Assembly (NCBI GenBank): GCA_964242335.1
Contig: CAXTAY010000006.1
Location: 57,352-121,351 of the forward strand
Direction of reading: 5' to 3'
DNA length: 64,000 bases
DNA from: Lichenicoccus sp964242335
GTDB lineage: Bacteria > Pseudomonadota > Alphaproteobacteria > Acetobacterales > Acetobacteraceae
The notes below the pieces were generated by a model. The model did no database searches. It saw only the letters and a program-made list of their open reading frames with translations, and was not told where the DNA came from. The position numbers were made by a program, and so were the translations under genes. This document shows, one piece after another, positions 1 to 8,648 of the stretch; position 1 is the stretch's first letter; every line of letters begins with the position of its first letter.

Positions 1-705
1 GAGCCTGTCGAGCGCCTCCTGCCCGACCAGGTGGATCAGCGCGTCGGCGGCGGTGTTGTCGCTCGCCGAGATCATCGCGTCGGCGAGCGTCGCGACGGTG
101 AGCGGCGTCCCGTCCGGCCAGGTCTGCAGGAAGCCGGACGGCAGCGACCGCCAGGCCGGGTCGAGCCGCACCACCTGGTCCCAGGCCAGCCGATGCGCCC
201 CGATCGCGTCCAGCATCCCGCGCAGCACCACCAGCTTGAAGGCGGAACCGACCGCGAGCGGGAGCTCGGCGTGGTAGGCGACGCGCGGCTTGCCGTCGCG
301 CAGCGCGAGCAGCGAGACCTGTCCCGGCAGCGCCTCCAGCCGCTGCGCCAGCGCCTCCGGCGACGCCCGCGGCGCCATGCCCATGAACAGCAAGCCCGCG
401 ATCCTGCCGCGCCCGTCGAGCGTGATCCTGGTCGGCACGTCGGCGAGGGCGAGATGGACCATGAAGCCGTCGCGGGTGGGCGCGATGTCCAGCAGCGCGC
501 CGCCCTGCCGCTCCAGCGCCGCCGCCGCGGCACGAAGCCGATCCGGCGGCACCGCGGCGGCAAACGAGGGCGCGAGACGAAGCGCGGCCTCTCGCGGATC
601 GCGGAACAGCATCTCCAGGACCAGCCGGCCCGGATCGGGTGCTGCGCCGACGGTGACGCCCAGGGCGAGCCAGAGCGCTGCGGCACCGGCCACGATCGGG
701 CGCAT
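1..705 (-). CDS. Class A beta-lactamase-like serine hydrolase (3' end outside window)
   Basis: The gene runs off the left edge; 235 residues are visible from the ATG at 705. A hydrophobic N-terminus (about residues 4-22) looks like a signal peptide. Residues about 25-110 form a small domain that may correspond to the cystatin-like N-domain of Cpe/LpqF/ORF12-type hydrolases (inference). The catalytic half follows: S154-A-F-K157 fits the SxxK nucleophile motif and S215-D-N217 fits the SDN motif of class A enzymes; the KTG box would lie beyond the edge. It is probably periplasmic. Resistance cannot be inferred, because many members of this family are esterases or hydrolases of unknown substrate. 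It lies 138 bp downstream of the sugar ABC operon on the same strand. Confidence 0.75.
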   Translation of the reverse strand, partial: MRPIVAGAAALWLALGVTVGAAPDPGRLVLEMLFRDPREAALRLAPSFAAAVPPDRLRAAAAALERQGGALLDIAPTRDGFMVHLALADVPTRITLDGRGRIAGLLFMGMAPRASPEALAQRLEALPGQVSLLALRDGKPRVAYHAELPLAVGSAFKLVVLRGMLDAIGAHRLAWDQVVRLDPAWRSLPSGFLQTWPDGTPLTVATLADAMISASDNTAADALIHLVGQEALDRL

Positions 706-843
706 CGATGCTGGCGGGCGCGGTCGCCGAGCCGCGACCGGACGAGGCGCTCGCCTCAGGACGATGCGCCGTCGCCCCGCGGGGCCGGCAGGCCGGCGCC
801 GGATCGTCGCGCGACGCCGGGCCCGGCGCCCGCCTGCGCGCGA

Positions 844-1830
844 TCAGCCATTCAGCCTGCGGTCGCGGCCGTAGAGCAGCAGCATGCCGAAGATCACCAG
901 GCCGTAGATGATCTGCCGGCCCGCCTCGGGCATCTGCATCACCGCGAGCATGCTCTGCAGCAGCACGATCAGGATGGTGCCCACCACGGTGCCGCTCTGC
1001 CGGCCGGAACCGCCGAGGATGGAGGTGCCGCCGAGCACCACCGCGGCGATCGCCGGCAGCAGGTAGGCCTCGCCGATACCCTGGTAGGCCTTGCCGGCGT
1101 AGCCGGTCAGCAGCAGGCCGGCCAGCGTGCTGGCGCAGCCGGCGAGCACGAAGCAGCACACCACGGTGCCGCGCACCGGCATGCCGGAGAGGAAGGCGGC
1201 GCGCTCGCGGTTGCCGATCGCGTAGACGGCGCGTCCGAACGGCGTGGCGCGCAGCAGCAGGCTGGTCCCGCCCGCGACCGCCGCCCAGACCAGGATCGCG
1301 TTCGGGATGCCGGGCAGCAGCCGGCCGCCGGCCAGCCAGGTCGCGACCGGCATCGCCGAGCTCGGCGGCGCCGCACCGCCGGTATAGAGCACCATCAGCC
1401 CCTGCAGCACCGCGTTCACGCCGAGCGTGAAGATCATCGACGGCACCCGCAGGTAGGCGACCCCGAGCCCGTTGACCAGGCCGATGACCGCACCCACCGC
1501 GAGCGCGATCGGGATCGCGCCGAGGCCGCCGAAACCCCCACCGGACAGGCCGGTCGCGAGCATCGCCCCGGCCGCCAGCGTCCAGGGCACCGACAGGTCG
1601 ATATGGCCGAGCAGGATCACCAGCATCGCACCGCAGGCGACGATGCCGAGAAACGACGCCACCTGGAGCTGCTGCACCAGGTAGTGCGGCGACAGGAAGC
1701 TCGAGTTGTAGAGCGAGCCCGCGAGCAGGATGAGGACGATGAAGCCGCTCGCGATCAGCAGCGGCAGGTCGGCCGCACGCGGACGGAAGCGGTGACGCGC
1801 GACCGGTGCGGCCGGACTCGGCGCGCTCAC
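844..1830 (-). CDS. Sugar ABC transporter permease (CUT2/RbsC-like), second subunit
   Basis: This 328-residue inner-membrane permease has about ten hydrophobic segments and belongs to the branched CUT2 family (RbsC/XylH type). The family signature near the C-terminus is visible as AVVLGGTSILGGSGR, followed by GTIVG-like sequence. The GTG start at 1830 overlaps the stop of the upstream permease by four bases (GTGA), indicating translational coupling. It is the last gene of a binding protein-ATPase-permease-permease operon, and having two different permease genes implies a heterodimeric channel. The sugar cannot be read from the sequence. Confidence 0.88.
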   Translation of the reverse strand: MSAPSPAAPVARHRFRPRAADLPLLIASGFIVLILLAGSLYNSSFLSPHYLVQQLQVASFLGIVACGAMLVILLGHIDLSVPWTLAAGAMLATGLSGGGFGGLGAIPIALAVGAVIGLVNGLGVAYLRVPSMIFTLGVNAVLQGLMVLYTGGAAPPSSAMPVATWLAGGRLLPGIPNAILVWAAVAGGTSLLLRATPFGRAVYAIGNRERAAFLSGMPVRGTVVCCFVLAGCASTLAGLLLTGYAGKAYQGIGEAYLLPAIAAVVLGGTSILGGSGRQSGTVVGTILIVLLQSMLAVMQMPEAGRQIIYGLVIFGMLLLYGRDRRLNG

Positions 1831-2846
1831 CGGTAGGTCTCGAGCCGGTTGCGTATGCGCAGCAGCGGCAGCGCGCCGAGGCTGACCGCGCCGAGCAGGA
1901 TCAGCCCCTGGAACAGCGGCTGCCAGAGCGGAGAGGCGCGCAGCACGAACAGCAGGTCGCCGATGGTGCGCAGGATGAAGGCGCCGACGACGGAGCCGAG
2001 CAGGCCGCCGACGCCGCCGAACAGCGAGGTGCCGCCGATCACCACGGCGGCGATCGCGTTCAGGGTGAGGTCGCCCGCCTGCGTCGCACTGGCCTGCGCG
2101 GACTCCGCGATCAGGGTCAGCAGCAGCCCGGCGAGCGAGGCGAACAGGCCGCTGAGCACGTAGGCGGACGCCTTGGCGCGCGACACCTTGACCCCGGACA
2201 TGTAGGCCGACGCCTCGGCAGAGCCCACCGCATAGAGCGCGCGCCCGGTGACCGAACGACGGAACGGCAGCCAGAACAGCAGCAGCAGCGCCAGCAGCAG
2301 CAGAATCGTGACCGGGATGCCGGCGAAGTTGCCGGTGACCGCGCTGGCGAGGTCGTCATCGACGTCGCCGCCCGGGTTCGGCCGCAGCAGCAGCGCCACC
2401 CCGTAGAACATCGTGCTGGTGGCCAGCGTCGCGATGATCGGCTGCAGCCGCCCCGCGACCACCGCCAGTGCGTTGACGCCTCCGGCCAGCAGGCCGGCGA
2501 CCAGCACCGCGGCCACGCCCGCCGCCAGGTGGATGGGCGAGCCGGACAGCAGGGTCGAGGCGAAGCAGTTGGCGAGCACGACGATGGCGCCGACCGAGAG
2601 ATCGATGCCGCCGGTCAGCACGACGAAGGTCTGCGCCATCGCGATCAGCGCCAGCAGCACCCCCTTGTTGGCGGCGGTGACCAGCACGCTCACGGTGATG
2701 CCGCGCGGCTGCAGCGCCAGGTAGAGTGCCGCCATCGCGGCCAGGGTCAGCGCGGCGAGCAGCGGCACCGCGTGGTGCCGCGCGACGCGTCGCACGGCCT
2801 GGGGCAGGGCACGCCGCCGGGCGCGCTCCCCGGTGCCGGCGCTCAC
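1827..2846 (-). CDS. Sugar ABC transporter permease (CUT2/RbsC-like), first subunit
   Basis: A 339-residue polytopic membrane protein of the RbsC/XylH/AraH family. GGIDLSVGAIVVLAN is the conserved cytoplasmic segment after the first helices, and AVVIGGTSLFGGVGG is the C-terminal EAA-like signature that contacts the ATPase. The open frame extends upstream, but only the GTG at 2846 overlaps the ATPase stop codon as GTGA, matching the other junctions in this operon, so that start is preferred. It should pair with the permease at 844-1830 to form the translocation pore. Confidence 0.88.
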   Translation of the reverse strand: MSAGTGERARRRALPQAVRRVARHHAVPLLAALTLAAMAALYLALQPRGITVSVLVTAANKGVLLALIAMAQTFVVLTGGIDLSVGAIVVLANCFASTLLSGSPIHLAAGVAAVLVAGLLAGGVNALAVVAGRLQPIIATLATSTMFYGVALLLRPNPGGDVDDDLASAVTGNFAGIPVTILLLLALLLLFWLPFRRSVTGRALYAVGSAEASAYMSGVKVSRAKASAYVLSGLFASLAGLLLTLIAESAQASATQAGDLTLNAIAAVVIGGTSLFGGVGGLLGSVVGAFILRTIGDLLFVLRASPLWQPLFQGLILLGAVSLGALPLLRIRNRLETYR

Positions 2847-4384
2847 GCCACCTCTCCGATCGCCGGCTGCGGCGACGACGGGGCGATGTTGAGCGCGCCG
2901 GCGATGATCTCCTGCTCGTTGATGGCGTCGCCCGCGAGCTCGCGCACCACCCGTCCGTCGTAGAAGATCATCACCCGGTCGCACAGGCCGATCAGCTCGT
3001 CGTAGTCGGTGGTGTAGAGCAGGATGGTGGTGCCGGCGCCCGCGAGCTCGCGCAGCAGACGGTAGATCTCCTGCTTGGTGCCGACATCGATGCCGCGCGT
3101 CGGGTCGCAGAGCAGCAGCACCCGCGGCTCGGCCATCAGCCACTTGCCGATCGCGACCTTCTGCTGGTTGCCGCCCGAGAGGGTGCCGACCGGCAGCTCG
3201 ACCACCGCCTTGATGCGCATGCGCTCGACCATGCCGCGCACGGCGCCGCGCTCGCGCGCGGGGTCGAGGAGCGGGCCGCGGCACCAGCGCCGCAGGGTCG
3301 CCGCGGTGAGGTTGTCGGCGACCGACATCGGCAGCATCAGCCCCTCGGTCTTGCGGTCCTCGGGGATCAGGGCGAGCCCGAGCGGCGGTGCCTTGGCCGC
3401 CTGCGGGCTGCCGGGATGCACCAGCGCGCCGTCGATCCGGACCTCTCCCTCGACGCCGGAGAGGCAGCCGAACAGGGCGAGCAGGAACTCGCGCTGGCCC
3501 TGTCCGTCCAGGCCGCCCAGGCCCAGGATCTCGCCAGGTGCCGCCGACAGGGTGATGCCGCGCAGACGCCGCTCCCAACGCAGGTCGCGCGTCTGCAGCG
3601 CCGGCCGCGCCGCCACCGCCGGCGGCGGCGGACGCGGCGGAAAGGCCTGGGACAGCTCGCGGCCGATCATCATGCGCACGATCTCGTCCTCGCCGTACTC
3701 GCCGCGCGCGAAGCTGCGCACGTGCCGGCCGTTGGCGTAGACCGAGCAGGTGTCGGCCAGCTCGCGGATCTCGTGCATGCGGTGCGAGATGTAGAGGATG
3801 CACATCCCCTGGTCGCGCAGCTGCCGGATCAGGCCGGAGACGCGGACCACGTCCTCGGCGGTGAGCGCCGAGGTGGCCTCGTCGAGGATCAGCAGGCGCG
3901 GCCGGCGGCCGAGCGCCTTGGCGATCTCGACCATCTGCCGGCGCGACAGCGGCAGGTCGCGCACACGCTCGCGCGGATCGACGGCCTCGCAGCCGACCAG
4001 CGCCAGCAGCCGCTCCGCCTCATGGTGCTGCGCCCGCCGGTCGATCAGGCCGAAGCGGCGCGGCGGAGCGGTGATGCCGATATTGTCGGCCACACTGAGG
4101 TCGGGCAGCAGCGACAGCTCCTGGAACACGCAGACGATGCCGCGCGCCTGCGCCTCCGCCGGACCGCGGAAGCGCACCGCGGCGCCGTCCAGGAGCATCT
4201 CGCCCTCGTCGGGCGCCACGACGCCGGAGACCACCTTGATCAGCGTGCTCTTGCCGGCGCCGTTCTCGCCCATCACCGCGTGGATCGAGCCGGCATGGCA
4301 GCGCAGCGCGCCGTCCGCGAGCGCGGTCACGGCACCGTAGCGCTTGACGATCCCGCGCAGCTCCAGCAGCGGCGCCCGGCTCAC
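2843..4384 (-). CDS. Sugar ABC transporter ATP-binding protein (double NBD, RbsA-like)
   Basis: A 513-residue fused double ATPase typical of CUT2 importers. The first NBD has Walker A GENGAGKST (about residues 37-45), a signature-like LSRRQMVEIAKAL and Walker B LLILDEATSAL. The second NBD has the degenerate P-loop GLDGQGQREFLL expected in RbsA/MglA proteins, then LSGGNQQKVAIGKWL and LLLCDPTRGIDVGT. The GTG start at 4384 overlaps the binding-protein stop as GTGA. It energises import by the two downstream permeases. Confidence 0.92.
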   Translation of the reverse strand: MSRAPLLELRGIVKRYGAVTALADGALRCHAGSIHAVMGENGAGKSTLIKVVSGVVAPDEGEMLLDGAAVRFRGPAEAQARGIVCVFQELSLLPDLSVADNIGITAPPRRFGLIDRRAQHHEAERLLALVGCEAVDPRERVRDLPLSRRQMVEIAKALGRRPRLLILDEATSALTAEDVVRVSGLIRQLRDQGMCILYISHRMHEIRELADTCSVYANGRHVRSFARGEYGEDEIVRMMIGRELSQAFPPRPPPPAVAARPALQTRDLRWERRLRGITLSAAPGEILGLGGLDGQGQREFLLALFGCLSGVEGEVRIDGALVHPGSPQAAKAPPLGLALIPEDRKTEGLMLPMSVADNLTAATLRRWCRGPLLDPARERGAVRGMVERMRIKAVVELPVGTLSGGNQQKVAIGKWLMAEPRVLLLCDPTRGIDVGTKQEIYRLLRELAGAGTTILLYTTDYDELIGLCDRVMIFYDGRVVRELAGDAINEQEIIAGALNIAPSSPQPAIGEVA

Positions 4385-5523
4385 TTCGACGCGGTCTCGC
4401 CGGTGATCTGCTGCGCGCTCAGGTTGATCGAGCAGACCGGGAAGTCGCTGGCGGCGAAGAAGGTGTCGCTGAGCTCCGGGAAATAGTTCTTGCCGGGCTG
4501 CAACGTCTTGTAGGTGGCGAACGGGATCGGCACCCGTATCTCCTGCGGCACCGCATGTCCCTGTAGTGCGGCGATCGCCGCCTTCAACGAGACCGCCGAC
4601 AGCGCCGGAGACTGGCCGGCGGACGCACCGAGCAGCCCGTCGCCGGCATGCGCCACGATCAGCTTGCGGAACCCGTTCTCGCCCTCGCCGCCGATCGGCA
4701 TCAAGGGCTTGTGGGTGTCGAGGATGGCGCGGGTGACGCCGGTGCTGCCGCCCTGGGTGTAGACGCCGTCGAAGCTGCCGTTCACCGCGAAGGCGTCGGC
4801 CACCGCCTTCTGACCGGTGCCGTCGTCCCAGTTGCCGACCACCTCGGTTACCTTGATGTCGCGGTCGGCGGCGAGGGCGGCGCGGAAGCCGTCATGCCGG
4901 TCGCGATCGACGCTGTTGCCGGGGACGCCGCGCACCTCGAGCACCCGGTTCTTCTGCTTCATGTTCTGGACCAGCCAGTCGCCCATCATGTGGCCCATCT
5001 CTGCCTGGTCCTGGTTGACCTGGATCAGGTCGGCCTCCTTGCCGGTCTTGTCGAAGGTGTTGTCAAAGCTGACGATCAGGATGCCGGCCTGCCTGGCGCG
5101 GCGCAGCACCGGCTTGAACGCGGTCGGGCTGTTGGCGTCGACCAGGATCGCGTCGTAGCCGGCGCTGATGAAGTTATCCATCGCCGCGATCTGCGCCGAG
5201 ACGTCGGTGCCGACGCTGACGATGCGCAGCTCCTTGAGCAGCGGTGCCACGTCCGGCTGGGCGGCATACGCCTTCAGCGTCTGGATCATCTGCACGCGCC
5301 AGGCATTGCCGATGAAGCCGTTGGCGAAGGCGATGCGGAACGGCCCCTGCTTGGCGGGCAGGGTGACTAGGGGTGGGGTGCCGGCGGCCGCCCTGAAGCA
5401 GCTCGGCAGGTAGGGGTCGGCGGCGCGTGCCGGCGGCGGGGCCGCGAGGCTGGCCGCCAGCGTCGCGCCGGCGGCCAGTGCCGCGAGGCGGATGCCGCGC
5501 CGGCGATGGGGTGATAGCTGCAT
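4381..5523 (-). CDS. Periplasmic sugar-binding protein of the CUT2 ABC importer
   Basis: A 380-residue type I periplasmic binding protein (LacI/RbsB fold). A Sec signal peptide covers residues 1 to about 37, with an RRR basic head, a hydrophobic core and an ARAADP cleavage region. FNNTFDKTG-like and VDANSPTAF segments fit the RbsB-family ligand pocket. The frame is open further upstream, but the ATG at 5523 has a GGGAG Shine-Dalgarno about ten bases before it and starts directly on the signal peptide. It is the first gene of the operon. The ligand is unassigned; the family covers ribose, xylose, rhamnose, autoinducer-2 and similar sugars. Confidence 0.87.
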   Translation of the reverse strand: MQLSPHRRRGIRLAALAAGATLAASLAAPPPARAADPYLPSCFRAAAGTPPLVTLPAKQGPFRIAFANGFIGNAWRVQMIQTLKAYAAQPDVAPLLKELRIVSVGTDVSAQIAAMDNFISAGYDAILVDANSPTAFKPVLRRARQAGILIVSFDNTFDKTGKEADLIQVNQDQAEMGHMMGDWLVQNMKQKNRVLEVRGVPGNSVDRDRHDGFRAALAADRDIKVTEVVGNWDDGTGQKAVADAFAVNGSFDGVYTQGGSTGVTRAILDTHKPLMPIGGEGENGFRKLIVAHAGDGLLGASAGQSPALSAVSLKAAIAALQGHAVPQEIRVPIPFATYKTLQPGKNYFPELSDTFFAASDFPVCSINLSAQQITGETASK

Positions 5524-5632
5524 GGATAGTTTCTCCCGCCGTCCGGACGTTCCGCCGGATCTCGAGCCTGGAGCATGGCACGGCGCCCACCGCGCGCAAG
5601 TCACCCGATCGGGAGTGGGCGGCGCGGAACGG

Positions 5633-6490
5633 TCAGGGCGTGCGCGTCGCCGCCTCGGCGGATCCCGGATCTCGCGCCAGGGCGGCGGTGACGTCGGCGG
5701 GGCGGAGCGTTCCGGCGAAGCCGCGATGCAGCAGCGCCGCCCAGCGCTGCATCCAGGCCTCGCTGCGCCGCTGCGTCGCGGCACTCGCCACCGGGTCGGG
5801 CTCCATGATCGTGACCGTCAGGCCGCCCGTCGCGTCCTCGGTGACGTAGCGCAGGGCGAGCAGGCGCACCGGCACCTCGATGCCGATCTTGCCGAGGCGG
5901 GCGAAGGATCGCTGCTCGATCAGGTTCGGGCCGGCAGGATCGGCGAGCTGTGCGGTGACCAGCGGGCGCAGGTTCCAGCATTGCCGGCTCGGCCCGTCCG
6001 GCCCGGCGGACGTCGACAGGTCGTGCGTCGCCAGCCCCTCGACGTCGAAGCAGCCGTTCATCGGCATCGGCGGCGCCGGCGACACCCCCGAAGGCCCTGC
6101 CACGATCATCATCCCGGTCAGCCGGCCGCCGCGCAGGCGGGCGAGCACGATCGCCTGCAGCGCCTGCGGACCTCCGGCGCGCATCAGCGCGAGCTCGGTC
6201 CAGCCGCCCTGCGGCAGCGGCACCTGGCGGCCGGCGAACGGGATCAGCAGGCTGCGGGTGCCGGTGATCGGTGGCAGGTCGATGACGCTGTAGTCCAGCG
6301 GCGCCGCGTCCGGGGGCGGCGCGTAGCGCGGGCCGGGATCGGCGGCGGCATGACGCCGACCGGGCCGCAGGCCGTCGAGCGAGGGCAGCGCGGGCGGGAA
6401 CATCGCTGCCAGCGCGGTGCTCGCCACCGCCAGGATCAGCAGGAAGCGCCAGGCGGGAGCGCGCCGCCACAGGCGTCCGAAGGCCGACAT
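5633..6490 (-). CDS. Unrecognised single-span membrane protein of the AAA+ operon
   Basis: A 285-residue protein I do not recognise. Residues about 13-33 form one hydrophobic segment after an Arg-rich cytoplasmic head, so most of the protein is predicted periplasmic. A Pro/Ala-rich linker (about 34-65) precedes a mixed alpha/beta body with two cysteines around the middle. It lies 73 bp downstream of the membrane AAA+ ATPase on the same strand and is the third gene of that cluster, which suggests a shared process. No catalytic motif is visible. Confidence 0.6.
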   Translation of the reverse strand: MSAFGRLWRRAPAWRFLLILAVASTALAAMFPPALPSLDGLRPGRRHAAADPGPRYAPPPDAAPLDYSVIDLPPITGTRSLLIPFAGRQVPLPQGGWTELALMRAGGPQALQAIVLARLRGGRLTGMMIVAGPSGVSPAPPMPMNGCFDVEGLATHDLSTSAGPDGPSRQCWNLRPLVTAQLADPAGPNLIEQRSFARLGKIGIEVPVRLLALRYVTEDATGGLTVTIMEPDPVASAATQRRSEAWMQRWAALLHRGFAGTLRPADVTAALARDPGSAEAATRTP

Positions 6491-6563
6491 CGCCGCGCGC
6501 CCCGGCTAGCGCGAGGAGGGCGACGACAGGGCGTTTCGGCGACGGCGTCCGTGACCGCCCACG

Positions 6564-7853
6564 CTAGAGCGCACGCTCCTGGGGCTCGATCGCGCGCAGG
6601 TCGGCGATCCGGGTGACCACGCCACCCTCGGCCTGTTCGAGCCGTACCCGCCGCGCCCCCTGCTGCCTCGCCTCGATCAGCCCGTCGCTGACCATCTCCT
6701 CGATCGAGCGCACCAGGTCGCGGGCGCTGGCGCCGTGCCCGAGCCGGTCCTGCTTCTGCATCACCTCGAACAGCAGTGCCGCGTCGATGCCGCCCGGCGC
6801 GATCTCCAGGCCGTACTGGGCGATCATCGCCTCGATCTCGAGTGCGGCGACGCGGGCGATGTCGAGCCCCTCCAGCTTGCGGAACACGAAGATGCGGTCG
6901 ATGCGGTTGAGCACCTCCGGCGCGAACCCGGCGAGCTTGAGCGCCTCCACCGAGGCGGCGCGCATCGCCTCCGGATCGTGGCCGAGCCGGCTCTCGATCT
7001 CGGTGAGCATGTCGGTGGCGATGTTCGAGGTCAGCATGAAGATGGCGCGCGTGGTCGAGACCGCCTGTCCGTTCGAGGCCTCGGTGACGTGGCCGTCGTT
7101 CCAGGCGGTGAGGAACTTCTTGAACACGTCCGGGTGCGCCTTCTCGATCTCGTCGAGCAGCACCACGGAGTCGGGGGTCTCCTTGAGCCCGCCGGTCAGC
7201 TTGCCGTAGCTGTCCGAGCCGACATAGCCCTTCGGCGAGCCGAACAGCTGCGTCGCCGCGTGCGGCGAGCTCATCTGGGTCATGTCGAAATGCAGCAGCT
7301 TGCGGCCGAGTGCCGCGGCGAGCCGCTTGCTCAGGTAGGTCTTGCCGGTGCCGGGGGGTCCGGCGAGCAGGAAGATGCCGACCGGCTTGCCGCGCACCTG
7401 CAGGGCGAGGCGGCGTCGCAGCTGCTGCGCCACGTCCTCGCAGACCTGGTCCTGGCCGATCACCTGGTCGCGCAGCTTCTGCGCCAGCGCCTGGGCGTCG
7501 ATGAAGGTGGCGCGCTCCTGCTGCGACAGCAGCTGCTCGAGGACCGCGCGATTGGTCAGCCGGGCCAGAATATCCATCATCCACCCTCGTCGCTTGCGCC
7601 GCTGCGTGTGCAGGCTGCGGCCGACCGGACCGGCGCGCCACTCGAAGGCGACCGAGGCCAGCACCAGCGCCCAGGCGCCCCCCGCGGCGACACCATAGAC
7701 CCAGCCGAGCCGGGTGAGCCAGGACAGCAGGCCGTTCCAGATGCCGCTCGGCGAGAGGTGCAGCTGCATGGCGATCTGCACGCTTGCCAGCGTCAGGAAC
7801 GCCAGCATCATCAGCGGCATCAGCCGGGTCGCGGCAGGCAGCAGGCCCTTCAT
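6564..7853 (-). CDS. Membrane-anchored Clp-type AAA+ ATPase
   Basis: A 429-residue protein. Two hydrophobic segments (about residues 10-32 and 50-72) form an N-terminal membrane hairpin, followed by a basic stretch and one AAA+ module of the ClpA/ClpB D2 type. Walker A is GPPGTGKT (165-172), the substrate pore loop is GSPKGYVG (205-212), Walker B is VVLLDEIEKAH (230-240), sensor 1 lies near TSN (275-277), the arginine-finger region is VLNRIDRIF, and sensor 2 is GASARD (374-379). The ClpN domain and the first ATPase ring are absent, and no IGF/IGL ClpP-docking loop is seen. The likely role is membrane-tethered unfolding or remodelling. The ATG at 7853 overlaps the upstream stop as ATGA. Confidence 0.85.
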   Translation of the reverse strand: MKGLLPAATRLMPLMMLAFLTLASVQIAMQLHLSPSGIWNGLLSWLTRLGWVYGVAAGGAWALVLASVAFEWRAGPVGRSLHTQRRKRRGWMMDILARLTNRAVLEQLLSQQERATFIDAQALAQKLRDQVIGQDQVCEDVAQQLRRRLALQVRGKPVGIFLLAGPPGTGKTYLSKRLAAALGRKLLHFDMTQMSSPHAATQLFGSPKGYVGSDSYGKLTGGLKETPDSVVLLDEIEKAHPDVFKKFLTAWNDGHVTEASNGQAVSTTRAIFMLTSNIATDMLTEIESRLGHDPEAMRAASVEALKLAGFAPEVLNRIDRIFVFRKLEGLDIARVAALEIEAMIAQYGLEIAPGGIDAALLFEVMQKQDRLGHGASARDLVRSIEEMVSDGLIEARQQGARRVRLEQAEGGVVTRIADLRAIEPQERAL

Positions 7854-8458
7854 TGCGCGACCACGCCGACGTCGAGCTCCTGGCCGGCCTGCAGCGTCGG
7901 CAGCGCCAGCGGCCCGGTCAGGGTGATCGCGCCGATGCCGACCCCGGGCAGGGCGCCTCCGGGTGCCGCGCCGAGCAGGCGGAAGCGCAGGCTGCCGACC
8001 TGGGCCATCGGCACCGTCAGCACGATCGGCTGCGTCGCGAGGTGGACCACCTGGGTCAGGCCGTTCGCGTCCACCTGCACCACGGCGCCGGTGCCGCCGT
8101 CGCGCTCGAACAGCGGCACCCGCACCAGCCGCAGCCGGCGCCGCTCGACCGCCTGGGCGAGTGCGGACGCGTCCGTCGCCGGCAGGTTCATCGCCTGCAC
8201 CGCCGGGACACCGGCGCTCGCCGGGAGCAGGCCCAGCTCGAGCAGGGCGCCGACCTGGCCATCGGCGGCAGCCGCGCCGCCCGACGCCGCGAGCGGTGCC
8301 AGTGCCGGGACCCATCCCGCGATCCGGTCGGAGAAGCGCACCCAGCCGCCGACCGCGAGCAGCGCCGCCAGCGTCACGGCGAGGGCGCGCAGCCCCGCCG
8401 TGCCGGAGCCGGAAGGTGCCGGAACCGGTTCGGCAAGCGACGATGGTGCTCTGTCCAT
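7850..8458 (-). CDS. Unrecognised single-span membrane protein, first gene of the AAA+ operon
   Basis: A 202-residue protein of unknown function. A Pro/Ser-rich cytoplasmic N-terminus (1-22) leads into one hydrophobic helix (about 24-42); the remaining 160 residues are probably periplasmic. The C-terminal half is rich in short beta strands (for example RLRLVRVPLF and QPIVLTVPMAQVG) and could be a beta-sandwich or SAF-like domain, which is only an impression. The ATG at 8458 was chosen because the upstream open frame is Arg-rich and shadow-like. It is translationally coupled to the AAA+ ATPase. Confidence 0.6.
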   Translation of the reverse strand: MDRAPSSLAEPVPAPSGSGTAGLRALAVTLAALLAVGGWVRFSDRIAGWVPALAPLAASGGAAAADGQVGALLELGLLPASAGVPAVQAMNLPATDASALAQAVERRRLRLVRVPLFERDGGTGAVVQVDANGLTQVVHLATQPIVLTVPMAQVGSLRFRLLGAAPGGALPGVGIGAITLTGPLALPTLQAGQELDVGVVAQ

Positions 8459-8614
8459 GCCGCGATGAAAGCAAGCGGGCGTCGCCCGCGCAATCGCCGT
8501 AACCTTTCGCACCACGCCAACCGCGCTGCGGCCAGCCGCTCGCCACGAGCTTTCAGGGCACTCTGTTATTACATCGGAACGGGATCGGCGCCGGCGACGG
8601 TAACGCACCGTTGC

Positions 8615-8643
8615 TTGACATCATCGCGGCCGGCGGCACCATC
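8615..8643 (+). promoter_or_regulatory. Possible sigma-70 promoter for the DUF3108 gene
   Basis: A consensus -35 TTGACA (8615-8620) is followed after 17 bases by a weak -10 ACCATC (8638-8643). Transcription would begin at or next to the ATG at 8649, giving a leaderless or nearly leaderless mRNA. No good Shine-Dalgarno lies before that ATG, which is consistent. The poor -10 keeps confidence low. Confidence 0.3.
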
Positions 8644-8648
8644 GCTGC

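Noticed and set aside
31..1836. A 601-codon plus-strand open frame rich in Arg, His and Gln
   Set aside because: It lies opposite the beta-lactamase-like and permease genes, has shadow composition typical of high-GC antisense frames and has no domain. The same applies to long antisense frames such as 40115-43030, 30287-33523 and 2726-4486.
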